This document shows positions 41,929-51,443 of a DNA stretch of 64,000 nt, piece by piece (position 1 is the first letter of the stretch; each line of letters starts with the position of its first letter). Source of the stretch: Ruania albidiflava DSM 18029 (GTDB lineage Bacteria > Actinomycetota > Actinomycetes > Actinomycetales > Beutenbergiaceae). The notes beneath the pieces are model-generated. The model worked only from the letters and a program-made list of their open reading frames with translations. It was not told the origin of the DNA and did no database searches. Made by a program: the position numbers and the translations under genes. The DNA lies in the NCBI RefSeq assembly GCF_000421225.1, contig NZ_ATWL01000007.1, positions 62,001-126,000 on the forward strand, in the 5' to 3' direction.

Positions 41929-42405
41929 ATGAGTGCACGCAGCGCTGCCCAGGCCTGGGAGTCGCTGTTCCGGGCGCAGGTGCACCTGATGCGTCAGTTC
42001 GAGGCGGCGAAGGACTTCCACCCGCTGACCTCACGGGAGTACGACGTGCTGTTCACCCTCTCCGGGAGCGAGGCACCGATGCGGTTGCGGGACCTGAACG
42101 CGCACGTGCTGCTCAGCCAGCCGAGCCTGTCCCGGATGGTCGACCGGCTCGCCGCGGCCGGTCTGGTACAGCGCAGCACCGCTGACGACGACGGACGCGG
42201 CGTGCTCGTCTGCCTCACCGGGGCAGGGGCGCAGCTGCAGAAGGAGATCGGCCGCCGGCACGTGCGCAGCATCGCCGCGCTGGTCGACCCGGTGCTCACC
42301 GAGGAGGAGCAGGCCGTGCTCACCACGCTGACCGGAAAGCTGAAGGGTGCGGCCCGTGGTGCAGCACCACGGGCCGCCCGGGGCACAGGAGAGAAGGAGA
42401 GATGA
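41929..42405 (+). CDS. MarR-family regulator
   Basis: 158 aa. A winged HTH (LRDLNAHVLLSQPSLSRMVDRLAAAGLVQRSTADDDGRGVLVCLT, about 48-95) flanked by dimerisation helices. It overlaps the reductase gene by 4 bases (ATGA) and follows the LLM gene by 31 nt, so it likely controls this operon in response to a flavin enzyme substrate. The C-terminal KGAARGAAPRAARGTGEKER is basic and disordered. Confidence 0.92.
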   Translation: MSARSAAQAWESLFRAQVHLMRQFEAAKDFHPLTSREYDVLFTLSGSEAPMRLRDLNAHVLLSQPSLSRMVDRLAAAGLVQRSTADDDGRGVLVCLTGAGAQLQKEIGRRHVRSIAALVDPVLTEEEQAVLTTLTGKLKGAARGAAPRAARGTGEKER

Positions 42406-42992
42406 CCGACCTGACCAGCACCACGGGTGCCATCGACGTGGTGGCGGTCAGCGGGGGAGTGGGCTTCCCGTCCAGCACCCGTCGGCTGACCGACGCCCTG
42501 TTCGCTGCGGTGCAGCAGGCCGCCGCCGTGCAGCAGGTGGCGGTGGCCGCCCGCACCGTGGAGGTGCGTGACCTGGCCGTGGACGTAGCGAACGCGACCG
42601 TGGCCGGACTGCCCTCGCCGGAGCTGGACCAGGCGCTCGCCGCGATCGAGCGTGCCGACCTGGTGATCACCGCCAGCCCGGTCTTCCGCGGGTCCTACGC
42701 CGGCATCTTCAAGTCCCTGTGGGACATGGTGGACCCGGTGGCGATGCGCGGCAAGCCCGTGCTGCTCGGCGCCACCGGTGGCAGCACCCGGCACCAGCTG
42801 ATGATCGATCAGACGATGCGGCCGCTGTTCGCCTACTTCGGGGCGTTGATCGTGCCGACCGCGGTCTACGCGGCCACCGAGGACGTGGACCTGGGACCGA
42901 AGCGGGCACCGGAGCTGGCCCGGCGGATCGAGCAGGCCGGCGCAGACGCGGTTCGGATGCTGCCCGCGGCTCGGACCACCCAGCCGCACTGA
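42402..42992 (+). CDS. NADPH-dependent FMN reductase (CE1759-like)
   Basis: 196 aa flavodoxin-like reductase: AVSGGVGFPSSTRRLTDALFAAVQ at the N-terminus (phosphate-binding loop SSTRRL), ITASPVFRGSYAGIFKSLWDMVDP and PVLLGATGGSTRHQLM. It probably supplies reduced FMN to the LLM oxidoreductase three genes earlier. Its TGA stop is the first base triplet of the long inverted repeat at 42990-43070. Confidence 0.9.
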   Translation: MTDLTSTTGAIDVVAVSGGVGFPSSTRRLTDALFAAVQQAAAVQQVAVAARTVEVRDLAVDVANATVAGLPSPELDQALAAIERADLVITASPVFRGSYAGIFKSLWDMVDPVAMRGKPVLLGATGGSTRHQLMIDQTMRPLFAYFGALIVPTAVYAATEDVDLGPKRAPELARRIEQAGADAVRMLPAARTTQPH

Positions 42993-43070
42993 CCCCCTAA
43001 GGCGAAATTGCTCGTCGATCCGGTCACGCTCAGTAGCCAGATCGACGAGCAATTTCGCCTCTCGGGGTCA
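42990..43070. terminator. long perfect inverted repeat between the convergent FMN reductase and dps genes
   Basis: Inner arms 43001-43020 and 43040-43059 are perfectly complementary over 20 bp, with a 19-nt loop (43021-43039). Outer arms TGACCCC (42990-42996) and GGGGTCA (43064-43070) pair across a 4/4 mismatch. Each outer end begins with a stop codon: TGA of the + strand reductase and TCA (TGA on minus) of dps. It is probably a bidirectional terminator, but there is no T-tract and the stem is not GC-only. Confidence 0.8.
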
Positions 43071-43508
43071 GTCGCCGGCTGCGGCGCGGAACATCCAGGC
43101 GTGCTTGTCCAGCCCGGTGGCGACCTCGATGATGATGTCCTGGCTGAGCAGGTCCGCCTCCAGGTCCTCCAGGGTGGCCTTCATCCGGTCGCTGGCGGCC
43201 TGCAGCCGGTCTTCGAACTGGCGGATCACCTTGTCGGTGGCCAGCGTCCCGCCGTCGAGCTTGTCCACCTCGGAGCTGGAGGCCACGGTGTCGGCGCGCC
43301 CGTCCGGTGGGGTGCCCATCGCGGCCATCCGCTCGGCTACCGTGTCCGACCAGGTGCGCAGGTCCGCGATCACCTCGTCCAGCTGCAGATGGACGGACCG
43401 GAAGTGCGGTCCGTAGATGTTCCAGTGCGCTTGCTTGCCCTGCAGGGCAAGGTCGACCAGGTCGACGAGGGCAGCCTGCAGGTGGTTGGTGACAGTCTGG
43501 TCGGTCAC
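43068..43508 (-). CDS. dps: Dps/ferritin-like DNA protection protein
   Basis: 146 aa. The ferroxidase region [36 protein letters not shown] contains the His, Asp and Glu ligands shared between two subunits; the rest is the four-helix Dps fold. It stores iron and protects DNA from Fenton chemistry. GTG 43508 follows the site AAGGAG. It is divergent from leuS. Confidence 0.94.
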   Translation of the reverse strand: MTDQTVTNHLQAALVDLVDLALQGKQAHWNIYGPHFRSVHLQLDEVIADLRTWSDTVAERMAAMGTPPDGRADTVASSSEVDKLDGGTLATDKVIRQFEDRLQAASDRMKATLEDLEADLLSQDIIIEVATGLDKHAWMFRAAAGD

Positions 43509-43615
43509 AACGATCTCCTTCTCGTCCCGAGCACGATGGCGGGGGCGTGCCCGCCCCATGTACTGAGCCTATGCCGCCACCTGCCTGCTCGCCCGGTGAG
43601 CGGTGTGTGCTGCGC

Positions 43616-43621
43616 TACGCT
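43616..43621 (+). promoter_or_regulatory. -10 box TACGCT for leuS
   Basis: A TANNNT box lies about 107 nt before the leuS ATG. The leader between them is very GC-rich with several possible hairpins (for instance GCTC-GCCC-GAGC near 43628), but I see no T-box signature. Confidence 0.35.
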
Positions 43622-43727
43622 GGACGGGCTCGCCCGAGCTGTACCTGCGCGCGCCCGCGCTGGGCCCGGCGCGCCCGTGCGCCGCACCCGAGCCGCGAGC
43701 GGCCGCCCGTCCTTGTCGAGGAATCTG

Positions 43728-46646
43728 ATGACTGAACCTGTTGCTGCCACCGCGACCCCCGCCGTCGACCAGCCGGCGCACCGGTACACCGCCGAGCTCG
43801 CCGGCCGGATCGAGCAGCACTGGCAGGACCGGTGGGAGGCCGAGGGCACCTTCCACGCCCCGAACCCGGTGGGTGACCTGGCGGACGGACAGGTGCGGCC
43901 GGAGAAGTTCTACCTGCTGGACATGTTCCCCTACCCGTCGGGCAAGGGGCTGCACGTCGGGCACCCGCTCGGCTACATCGCCACCGACGTGGTCGGCCGG
44001 TTCAAGCGGATGACCGGCTCGAACGTGCTGCACGCCCTGGGCTTCGACGCGTTCGGCCTGCCCGCCGAGCAGTACGCCGTGCAGACCGGGCAGCACCCGC
44101 GCACCACCACCGAGGAGAACATCGCCACGATGCGCCGGCAGCTGCGCCGGATGGGGCTGGCGCACGACGACCGACGCACCTTCGCCACCACCGACCCGGA
44201 GTTCGTGCGCTGGACGCAGTGGATCTTCCTGCAGATCTACAACTCCTGGTTCGACCCCGATGCCCCCCGTCGGGACGGGCGTGGTACCGGTGCCGCCCGC
44301 CCGATCGCCGAGCTGGTCGCCCAGCTCGCCGACGGCCGCCGCCCGACCCCGGACGGACGGCCCTGGGCCGAGCTGACCCCGGCGGAGCAGGAGGAGCTGC
44401 TCGGCAGCTACCGGCTCGCCTACGTGGCCGACGTGCCGGTCAACTGGTGCCCCGGCTTGGGCACTGTGCTGGCGAACGAGGAGGTCACCGCCGAGGGGCG
44501 CAGCGAACGCGGCAACTTCCCGGTGTTCCAGCGCAACCTGCGGCAGTGGATGATGCGGATCACCGCCTACGGCGACCGGTTGGTGGACGACCTGGACCTG
44601 CTGGACTGGCCGGAGAAGGTCAAGGCGATGCAGCGCAACTGGATCGGCCGCTCCGAAGGTGCCCAGGTGCGCTTCACGCTGGGGGAGGGCACGGGAGGGG
44701 CGAGCTCCGCCGTCGAGGTGTTCACCACCCGGCCGGACACGCTGTTCGGTGCCACCTTCATGGTGCTCGCCCCGGAGAACCCGGTGATCGACGACCTGGT
44801 GCCGGCCACCTGGCCGGAGGGCACCAAGGAGGCCTGGACCGGCGGGGCGCCCACTCCCGGCCAGGCGCTGGCCGCCTACCGGGAGGCCGCTGCGGCGAAG
44901 ACCGATCTGGAGCGGCAGGCCGAAGGGCGGGAGAAGACCGGTGTGTTCACCGGTGTGTATGCCACCAACCCCGTGAACGGGGCACGGCTGCCGGTGTTCG
45001 TGGCGGACTATGTGCTCAGCGGGTACGGCACCGGCGCGATCATGGCGGTGCCGGCTGAGGACGAGCGCGACTTCGCCTTCGCCACCACCTACGACCTGCC
45101 AGTGGTGCGCACGGTGCAGCCGCCAGAGGACTTCACCGGCGGTGCCTACACCGGCGACGGGCCCACCATCAACTCCGCCAACGACGAGATCTCCCTGGAC
45201 GGCCTGGAGCAGGAGGAGGCCAAGGCGCTGATCACCGACTGGCTGGCCGAGCGCGGCGAGGCTCGCCCCACCGTCACCTACCGGCTGCGGGACTGGCTGT
45301 TCTCCCGGCAGCGGTACTGGGGTGAACCGTTCCCCGTGGTCTACGACAGCGACGACCGCCCGGTGGCGATCCCGGACGAGCTGCTGCCGGTGGAGCTGCC
45401 GGAGGTGCCGGACTTCTCCCCGCGCACCTACGCCGAGGACGACGCCGACTCCACCCCGGAGCCGCCGCTGGCGCGCGCCGAGGAGTGGGTGAACGTCACC
45501 CTGGACCTGGGGGAGGGGCCGAAGACCTACCGCCGGGACACCAACACCATGCCCAACTGGGCAGGCTCCTGCTGGTACGAGCTGCGCTACCTGGACCCCA
45601 GCAACGCCGAGGCGTTCGTGGACCCGGAGAACGAGAAGTACTGGATGGGACCGCGTACCGGTGCGGACGGTCTGCCCGGGTCCGGTGGTGCCGACCTGTA
45701 CGTGGGTGGGGTGGAGCACGCGGTGCTGCACCTGCTCTACGCCCGGTTCTGGCACAAGGTGCTCTACGACCTGGGGCACACCTCCAGCCTGGAACCGTTC
45801 CACAAGCTGTTCAACCAGGGCTACATCCAGGCCTACGCCTACACCGACTCCCGCGGGGTGTACGTGCCCGCCGAGGAGGTCGTCGAGCACATCGATGACG
45901 ACGGCGAGTCCACCTTCACCCACCAGGGCACCCCGGTCCGGCGCGAGTACGGCAAGATGGGCAAGTCCCTGAAGAACATGGTCACCCCGGACGAGATGTA
46001 TGCCGCCTACGGCGCCGACACCTTCCGGGTGTACGAGATGAGCATGGGTCCGCTGGACGTCTCGCGGCCGTGGGACACCCGCGCGGTGGTCGGTGCGCAG
46101 CGGTTCCTGCAGCGGCTCTGGCGCAACGTGGTGGACGAGGACACCGGCCAGGTCACCGTGGTCGACGAACCCGCCGACACCGAGACCGCCCGACTGGTGG
46201 CCCGCACGGTGGACGAGGTGCGCACCGAGATGGCCGCGATGCGCCCGAACACCGCGATCGCCCGGCTGATCGTGCTGAACAACCACCTCACCGGGATCGA
46301 GGCGGTGCCGCGGGAAGCGATCGAGCCGCTGGTGCTGATGGTCGCCCCGGTCGCCCCGCACATCGCCGAAGAGCTCTGGTCCCGGCTCGGGCACCCCCAC
46401 TCCCTCGCCTACGAGCCGTTCCCGGAGGCTGACCCGGCGCTGCTGGTCGCTGAGACCGTCACCTGCGTGGTGCAGGTCAAGGGCAAGGTGCGCGACCGGC
46501 TGGAGGTCTCCCCGAGTGCCACCGAGGAGGAGCTGCGCGAGGCGGCCCTGGCGGCACCGGGGGTGCAGCGGGCACTGGACGGGGCCCCGGTGCGCAAGGT
46601 GATCGTGCGGGCACCGAAGCTGGTGAACATCGTCCCAGGGAGCTGA
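43728..46646 (+). CDS. leuS: leucyl-tRNA synthetase
   Basis: 972 aa class I synthetase. The HIGH motif reads HVGH (residues 76-79, in [25 protein letters not shown]), KMSKS reads KMGKS near 743-747 ([17 protein letters not shown]), and the CP1 editing domain is present ([21 protein letters not shown]). It attaches leucine to tRNA-Leu. ATG 43728 begins [11 protein letters not shown]. The gene is followed by a membrane protein and the competence genes. Confidence 0.97.
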   Translation: MTEPVAATATPAVDQPAHRYTAELAGRIEQHWQDRWEAEGTFHAPNPVGDLADGQVRPEKFYLLDMFPYPSGKGLHVGHPLGYIATDVVGRFKRMTGSNVLHALGFDAFGLPAEQYAVQTGQHPRTTTEENIATMRRQLRRMGLAHDDRRTFATTDPEFVRWTQWIFLQIYNSWFDPDAPRRDGRGTGAARPIAELVAQLADGRRPTPDGRPWAELTPAEQEELLGSYRLAYVADVPVNWCPGLGTVLANEEVTAEGRSERGNFPVFQRNLRQWMMRITAYGDRLVDDLDLLDWPEKVKAMQRNWIGRSEGAQVRFTLGEGTGGASSAVEVFTTRPDTLFGATFMVLAPENPVIDDLVPATWPEGTKEAWTGGAPTPGQALAAYREAAAAKTDLERQAEGREKTGVFTGVYATNPVNGARLPVFVADYVLSGYGTGAIMAVPAEDERDFAFATTYDLPVVRTVQPPEDFTGGAYTGDGPTINSANDEISLDGLEQEEAKALITDWLAERGEARPTVTYRLRDWLFSRQRYWGEPFPVVYDSDDRPVAIPDELLPVELPEVPDFSPRTYAEDDADSTPEPPLARAEEWVNVTLDLGEGPKTYRRDTNTMPNWAGSCWYELRYLDPSNAEAFVDPENEKYWMGPRTGADGLPGSGGADLYVGGVEHAVLHLLYARFWHKVLYDLGHTSSLEPFHKLFNQGYIQAYAYTDSRGVYVPAEEVVEHIDDDGESTFTHQGTPVRREYGKMGKSLKNMVTPDEMYAAYGADTFRVYEMSMGPLDVSRPWDTRAVVGAQRFLQRLWRNVVDEDTGQVTVVDEPADTETARLVARTVDEVRTEMAAMRPNTAIARLIVLNNHLTGIEAVPREAIEPLVLMVAPVAPHIAEELWSRLGHPHSLAYEPFPEADPALLVAETVTCVVQVKGKVRDRLEVSPSATEEELREAALAAPGVQRALDGAPVRKVIVRAPKLVNIVPGS

Positions 46647-46671
46647 CCGATGTGTGGTTAGGATGAGCCGG

Positions 46672-47262
46672 ATGTACCCGACGCCGACCATCCCCCTCGC
46701 AGAGCACGCCCGCAGGGCCCGGCTGACCGGCCTCTGGGCTGCCGGCACGGGGCTGGCGGCGCTGCTGCTCGTGGCAGTGCTGGCGGGCACCACCTTCGGC
46801 CTCGTCCGTGTCGGGGACCAGCTCACCGGCCCGTCCGACGGCGGGATGTTCCACGGTGGCGAGGTGTTCTTCGCCTGGGCGGTGACGAACGCGCTCGCCG
46901 TGGTGGGCATCGTGCTGCTCGGTGTGGCCGCCCTGGTGCTGGACATCGTCATGCTCACCAAGCTCCGCGCCCTACGAGCTGCGGGGGCTGCGACGGCCGT
47001 GACCCGTCCGCTGGAGGTGGCCGTCCTGACCGGCAGCGGCCTGGTCTCCACACCGGTGGGACTGCTGCTCCTGCTGGTCCCGAACATCGTCTTGGGACCC
47101 GGAGCAGCGACCCACGCGGTCCTGGTGGTGCTGCTGGCGCTGATGCTCCTGGTGCCGATCGTGGGTCGGATCGTCGAGGGGGTGCTCTCCCGGCGGCTGC
47201 CCAGGGACGTCACCGGGCACGGGGTCGGTGCCCGGCCCCACGCACCCTCGGTGCCGCGATGA
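46672..47262 (+). CDS. hypothetical four-span membrane protein
   Basis: 196 aa, family not recognised. About four spans (around residues 22-45, 63-88, 108-128 and 136-160), with a His/Arg/Pro-rich tail. TAGGAT ends 7 nt before ATG 46672, so this start is preferred to ATG 46663. It lies 25 nt after leuS and likely has its own promoter. Confidence 0.72.
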   Translation: MYPTPTIPLAEHARRARLTGLWAAGTGLAALLLVAVLAGTTFGLVRVGDQLTGPSDGGMFHGGEVFFAWAVTNALAVVGIVLLGVAALVLDIVMLTKLRALRAAGAATAVTRPLEVAVLTGSGLVSTPVGLLLLLVPNIVLGPGAATHAVLVVLLALMLLVPIVGRIVEGVLSRRLPRDVTGHGVGARPHAPSVPR

Positions 47263-47382
47263 GCCCGCCGATGCGCACCGCGGACTGAGACAGCGGCGCT
47301 CCGGCAACGCTGCTGCCCGGTTGTCCCCAGCCCACCCCAGGGCCGTAGGCAGCCTCCCGCATGCTGTCCCTACGGTGCGGGA

Positions 47383-48183
47383 GTGACTGCGCAGCGCCCT
47401 CGAGACCGGCTCCGGCGGTTGCGGCTGGCCGCCTACGCCCCGGAGGCCTCCGGGGCGGCCGAGCCGAGCGGTGACGGCGCACGCCACCGTGCTGCCGCCG
47501 GGGAGGGGGCCCGGCGGCACGTCACCTGGGCGATCCGTCCCGCTGTGCTCGCCCGGGTGGGGCTGGCCGTCGTGCTGCTCGGGGCGCTGGTCGCCGGGGG
47601 CGTGCTGCTCACCGGGGTGCTGACCGCTCCGGCAGACCCTACGGAACCCGCCGAACCCACGTTGCCGTTGCCGCAGGCCTCGCCCACGTCGGCCGGTGAC
47701 GGCGCAGCCGCACCGTCGGCCGGGCCGGTCGCCACTGCGCAGGTCGTGCTGGTGCACGTGGCTGGAGCCGTCACCGCACCGGGACTGGTGCAGCTGCAGC
47801 CTGGCGACCGGGTCGCCGACGCCATCGACGCAGCCGGCGGCGCCGTGCCGGCAGCAGACCTGGACCGGGTCAACCTGGCCGCCCCGGTGGCCGACGGCGA
47901 GCGGCTGTACGTGCCCGCTGCCGGGGAGACACCGCCCGCCGTGCCCGGCGCACCGGCTGGTGCCGGTGAGGCCGCTACGGCCGGAGGCTCCGCCGTCGTG
48001 AACGTGAACACGGCGGACAGCCAGGAGCTGGAGACACTCCCCGGGATCGGCCCGGCACGAGCTGCCGACATCATCGCCCACCGGGAGCAGGAGGGCCCGT
48101 TCCAGAGCGTGGCGGACCTGCTCCAGGTGCCGGGTATCGGCCCTGCCACGCTGGACCGGCTCCGGGACCAGGTGAGCGTGTGA
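47383..48183 (+). CDS. comEA: competence protein ComEA (SLBB + helix-hairpin-helix)
   Basis: 266 aa. One span (about 58-80) anchors the protein outside; a Pro/Thr linker leads to a SLBB domain (VHVAGAVTAPGLVQLQPGDRVADAI) and two helix-hairpin-helix motifs (VNVNTADSQELETLPGIGPARAADIIAHRE and VPGIGPATLDRLRDQ), which bind incoming DNA. Starts at GTG 47383, with a -10 TACGGT (47371-47376) 6 nt upstream. It overlaps comEC (GTGA). Confidence 0.93.
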   Translation: MTAQRPRDRLRRLRLAAYAPEASGAAEPSGDGARHRAAAGEGARRHVTWAIRPAVLARVGLAVVLLGALVAGGVLLTGVLTAPADPTEPAEPTLPLPQASPTSAGDGAAAPSAGPVATAQVVLVHVAGAVTAPGLVQLQPGDRVADAIDAAGGAVPAADLDRVNLAAPVADGERLYVPAAGETPPAVPGAPAGAGEAATAGGSAVVNVNTADSQELETLPGIGPARAADIIAHREQEGPFQSVADLLQVPGIGPATLDRLRDQVSV

Positions 48184-49601
48184 GCACGCACCAGGCACAA
48201 CCGGATCCGTGGTCCGGACCAGGGCAGCCCACCGCTGTCCCGGCGGCAGGTCTGGACCTGCGGCTGGTGCCCGCCGCCGTGCTGGCATGGCTGGTCTGCG
48301 GTGTGGGCATCGGGCTGGTCGCAGACGCCGTCTGGGTCGGGGTGCTCCTGCTGCTGCTGGTCGCCGCTGGGCTGCTGCGCCGGCTGCGGCGGAGGGTGCG
48401 GGCCCGGCACCGGCAGGCAGGTGACGAAGCGCTCGCGGCCTGGGTGCTGGCACTGCTGCTCGCCGCGGCACTGCTGGCCACGGTCGCGGTGCGCGGTGCC
48501 GACCGGGCCGACCAGGTGCGCGCGCTGGACGGTACCGAGGCGAGCGTGACGCTCCGGGTGCAGCGCGAGGCGCGCCCGCACGAGGACGGTGCACTCGCGG
48601 ACGCGTTGCTGCTGGCCGTGGACGGGCGAGGAGGCACGCTGCGCACTCCGGTGCTGGTGCTCGCCGATGCGGCCTGGCTCGAGCTGCCCTTCGGTGCGCG
48701 CGTACAGACCCAGGCACGGCTGGCCGGCACCGGACCGGGAGAGGACCGCACGTTCCTGGTGTTCCCCGAGACGGTCGAGCGTGTGCAGGAGCCGGTCGGC
48801 TGGCGGGCGCCGGTGGCGCAGATCCGGGCCGGGCTGGCCGAGCTGTGCGCAGAGTTCCCGCCGGCCGGTCGCGGACTGGTGCCGGGTATCGCCCTCGGAG
48901 ACACCCGCGCCCTGCCGGCAGCACTGGCCGCAGACATGCGCACCACCGGCCTGACCCACCTGACTGCCATCTCCGGGGCGCACGTGGCCCTGCTGCTCGC
49001 CGTGCTCATGGTGCTGCTGCTGTGGGCACCCAGGTGGCTGCGGGCAGGAGCCGGTGCGGTAGCGCTGGTGGCGTTCGTGGCGCTGGTGCGGCCCGAGGGC
49101 AGTGTGCTGCGCGCCGCGGTGATGGGCGGGGTGCTGCTCCTGGGGCTCGCGCTGCGCCGGCCCCGGTCCGGGCTGCCAGCGCTGTGCGTGGCGGCGGTCG
49201 TGCTGCTCGCCGCCGACCCGTGGATCAGTCGCTCCTACGGGTTCGCCCTGTCCGTGGCGGCCACTGCCGGACTGCTGCTCCTGGCCCCACCGTTGAGCGC
49301 TCGGCTGTCTGCTTGGCTGCCCCGACCGTTGGCGCTGGCGATCGCGATCCCGGTGGCCGCCCAGCTGGTCTGCCTCCCGGTGCTGGTGCTGCTGCAACCT
49401 CGGCTACCGGTCTACGGTGTGCTCGCGAACATCCTGGCTGCACCTGTGGTGCCCCCGGCGACGGTGCTCGGCGTGGGTGCGGCGCTGCTCGCACCGGTGG
49501 CACCGGGACCGGCGTTGGTCTGTGCGCAGGCCGCGTCCTGGTGCGCGGAGTGGATCGCCGTGGTGGCGCGAGCGTGCGCGGCGCTGCCCGGGGCCGGGTA
49601 G
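48180..49601 (+). CDS. comEC: ComEC/Rec2 competence channel domain, lacking the C-terminal beta-lactamase domain
   Basis: 473 aa. An N-terminal DUF4131-like OB part (about 1-200) and the Competence domain (GLVPGIALGDTRALPAALAADMRTTGLTHLTAISGAHVALLL) with about ten spans form the DNA-uptake channel. The metallo-beta-lactamase-like domain usually found at the C-terminus is absent: the stop at 49599-49601 is followed by only 124 bp before holA. No frameshift remnant is visible. Some actinobacterial ComECs are also short, so this may be lineage-specific rather than damage. Confidence 0.88.
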   Translation: MSTHQAQPDPWSGPGQPTAVPAAGLDLRLVPAAVLAWLVCGVGIGLVADAVWVGVLLLLLVAAGLLRRLRRRVRARHRQAGDEALAAWVLALLLAAALLATVAVRGADRADQVRALDGTEASVTLRVQREARPHEDGALADALLLAVDGRGGTLRTPVLVLADAAWLELPFGARVQTQARLAGTGPGEDRTFLVFPETVERVQEPVGWRAPVAQIRAGLAELCAEFPPAGRGLVPGIALGDTRALPAALAADMRTTGLTHLTAISGAHVALLLAVLMVLLLWAPRWLRAGAGAVALVAFVALVRPEGSVLRAAVMGGVLLLGLALRRPRSGLPALCVAAVVLLAADPWISRSYGFALSVAATAGLLLLAPPLSARLSAWLPRPLALAIAIPVAAQLVCLPVLVLLQPRLPVYGVLANILAAPVVPPATVLGVGAALLAPVAPGPALVCAQAASWCAEWIAVVARACAALPGAG

Positions 49602-49725
49602 GGGACGCGCGGTCCGGGTCGGGCCCGGACGCTGGGCCAATCCGGGTCGGGTAGGGGTGCTCGGCAGTGGGCGCCGGGTGGCGGCCGGGTGCCAGGGTGT
49701 CCTCGGTCCGTGGCAGGCTAGGGCC

Positions 49726-50763
49726 GTGCCTCCCTCCCGTCGCCGACCCGCTCCCTCCGGACCCAGCTGGCGTGATGTGCCGCTCGCGCCGGTGGTGCTG
49801 GTGCGCGGCGGTGAAGGGCTGCTGGTGGACCGGGCCGCCAACCGCCTGGCTGCCCTCGCGAAGGAGCACGCCGCCACCGCCCAAGGGCTGCCTGCGGCGA
49901 GCGTGGAGATCGAGACTACCGAGATCGAGGCGGCCGGCTACACCCGCGGGACGCTGGATGTGATCGCTAGCCCGTCACTGTTCGGGGAGCACCGGCACGT
50001 GGTGGTCAGCGGTGCTGAGGCGGCCTCGGACGCGTTCATCGAGGATGGTCTGGCCTACCTGACCACGGCTGGGCACGAGGTCGGCGACGTCACCCTGGTG
50101 ATCCGGCACGAGAAGGGAGTGCGGGGGAAGAAGCTGCTCGACGCGATCGCCAAGGCCGGCTATCCGGTGGTCGTCTGCGACCAGGTCAAACGGGACTCCG
50201 ACAAGCTCGACTTCGCCCGGGGCGAGCTCAAGGACGCGAGGCGCAGCGCCACCCCCGCCGCGGTGCAGGCCCTGGTGGAGGCGCTCGGCTCGGACCTGCG
50301 AGAGCTCGCCTCCGGCTGTGCGCAGCTGGTCGCGGACACCACGGGCACCATCACCCCCGACCTGGTGGACAAGTACTACGGCGGTCGGGTGGAGGCCACC
50401 GGTTTCCGGGTCGCCGATGCGGCCGTCGCGGGGCAGACCACCGAGGCGGTCACCCTGCTGCGGCACGCGCTGGAGACCGGGTTGGACCCGGTGCCGCTGG
50501 TGGCCGTGCTGGCGATGAAGCTGCGGGCGCTGGCGAAGGTGTCCACAGTGCGCGGCCGCGGCCACCCCGGCGACCTGGGCATGGCCCCGTGGCAGGTGGA
50601 CCGGGCCCGGCGCGAGCTGCGCGGCTGGACCCCAGAGGGACTGGCCACGGCGATCACCGCCGTCGCCGACGCCGACGCGCAGGTCAAGGGTGAGTACCGG
50701 GACCCCCGGTTCGCCGTCGAACGGGCCGTGCTGCGCATCTGCGCCGCCCACGGCCCGCAGTAG
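49726..50763 (+). CDS. holA: DNA polymerase III delta subunit
   Basis: 345 aa. It has the AAA+-like clamp-loader fold of HolA: VPLAPVVLVRGGEGLLVDRAANRL at the N-terminus, ASPSLFGEHRHVVVSGAE, FARGELKDARRSATPAAVQALVEALGSDLRELASGCAQLV and a C-terminal collar domain. It opens the beta clamp. GTG 49726 has a -10-like CAGGCT 6 nt before it, so leaderless. Its place between comEC and rpsT is the conserved actinobacterial order. Confidence 0.93.
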   Translation: MPPSRRRPAPSGPSWRDVPLAPVVLVRGGEGLLVDRAANRLAALAKEHAATAQGLPAASVEIETTEIEAAGYTRGTLDVIASPSLFGEHRHVVVSGAEAASDAFIEDGLAYLTTAGHEVGDVTLVIRHEKGVRGKKLLDAIAKAGYPVVVCDQVKRDSDKLDFARGELKDARRSATPAAVQALVEALGSDLRELASGCAQLVADTTGTITPDLVDKYYGGRVEATGFRVADAAVAGQTTEAVTLLRHALETGLDPVPLVAVLAMKLRALAKVSTVRGRGHPGDLGMAPWQVDRARRELRGWTPEGLATAITAVADADAQVKGEYRDPRFAVERAVLRICAAHGPQ

Positions 50764-50837
50764 CCGCTCGCGCCGACACCCGCGGACCCGCACCGCACCG
50801 CCGGGCGGTTGGCCACCTGTCTGAGGTGCGCGCGGCG

Positions 50838-50885
50838 ATCGGAGGTCGTCCGGACCACCCGCAGACCGCCTGGCGGACCTCCGAT
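50838..50885 (+). terminator. 10-bp stem hairpin after holA
   Basis: ATCGGAGGTC (50838-50847) and GACCTCCGAT (50876-50885) are perfectly complementary with a 28-nt loop, 75 nt after holA. There is no T-tract, so it is a processing or weak termination signal at best. Confidence 0.45.
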
Positions 50886-50905
50886 GCCTGCGTGGCGGGA
50901 CGCAA

Positions 50906-50940
50906 ACGGCGCCGCACCCCGAGCAGGGGAGCGGCGCCGT
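50906..50940 (-). terminator. Rho-independent terminator of rpsT
   Basis: Stem ACGGCGCCGC (50906-50915) with GCGGCGCCGT (50931-50940) and a 15-nt loop. On the minus strand it lies just after the rpsT stop and is followed by GTTTGCG, a short T-run. Confidence 0.75.
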
Positions 50941-50950
50941 CGTGCTCGGC

Positions 50951-51211
50951 TCAGAGAGCGGCGACCTGCTTGGCCAGCGCCGACTTACGGTTCGCGGCCT
51001 GGTTCTTGTGGATGACACCCTTGCTCACGGCCTTGTCCAGCTTGCGGGTGGCGGTCCGGAGGTTGGTCTCCGCCGCTTCCTTGTCACCAGCTGCGATCGA
51101 CTCGCGCACCTTGCGCACCAGGGTCTTCAGCTCGGACTTGTACGCCTTGTTGCGCAGCCGGGCCTTCTCGTTGGTGCGGTTGCGCTTGATCTGGGACTTG
51201 ATGTTTGCCAC
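50951..51211 (-). CDS. rpsT: 30S ribosomal protein S20
   Basis: 86 aa, normal size for S20. It begins [31 protein letters not shown] and ends in [19 protein letters not shown], both family hallmarks. It binds 16S rRNA early in 30S assembly. GTG 51211 is used as start. A -10 TAGAAT lies about 154 nt upstream, which gives a long leader that could carry autoregulation. Confidence 0.97.
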   Translation of the reverse strand: MANIKSQIKRNRTNEKARLRNKAYKSELKTLVRKVRESIAAGDKEAAETNLRTATRKLDKAVSKGVIHKNQAANRKSALAKQVAAL

Positions 51212-51364
51212 GTGTTGACTCTCTCGTGTGGTCGCTGGCGCGACGGGGCTCAATGACGTCGAAGAGGGCGGCCCATGACCTCAGGACCGGGCGTGGGGTG
51301 CCCTGTGGCGGGTCGATGGGTGGCCCAGCGGCGACGAAGCACGCCGTCGCAGGTCCAGCCGTTG

Positions 51365-51370
51365 ATTCTA
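51365..51370 (-). promoter_or_regulatory. -10 box TAGAAT for rpsT
   Basis: On the minus strand TAGAAT stands in a short AT-rich patch; the leader to the rpsT start would be about 150 nt. The -35 is poorly matched. Confidence 0.4.
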
Positions 51371-51443
51371 GCAGCAGAGCGAGCAGGTGCGAGCCGTGGC
51401 CTCGGTCACCATGGCGCCGGTCAGCACGGTAGGGGAGCCGGGC

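Noticed and set aside
43628-43727. T-box or amino-acid leader upstream of leuS
   Set aside because: No specifier loop, antiterminator motif or terminator can be assigned in the GC-rich leader.
43569-47213. Open frame of over 1200 codons on the minus strand opposite leuS
   Set aside because: A shadow of leuS with a His/Gly/Val-rich composition and no recognisable motifs.
49602-49725. Frameshifted remainder of the ComEC beta-lactamase domain
   Set aside because: The 124-bp gap is too short and contains no metal-binding motif in any frame.
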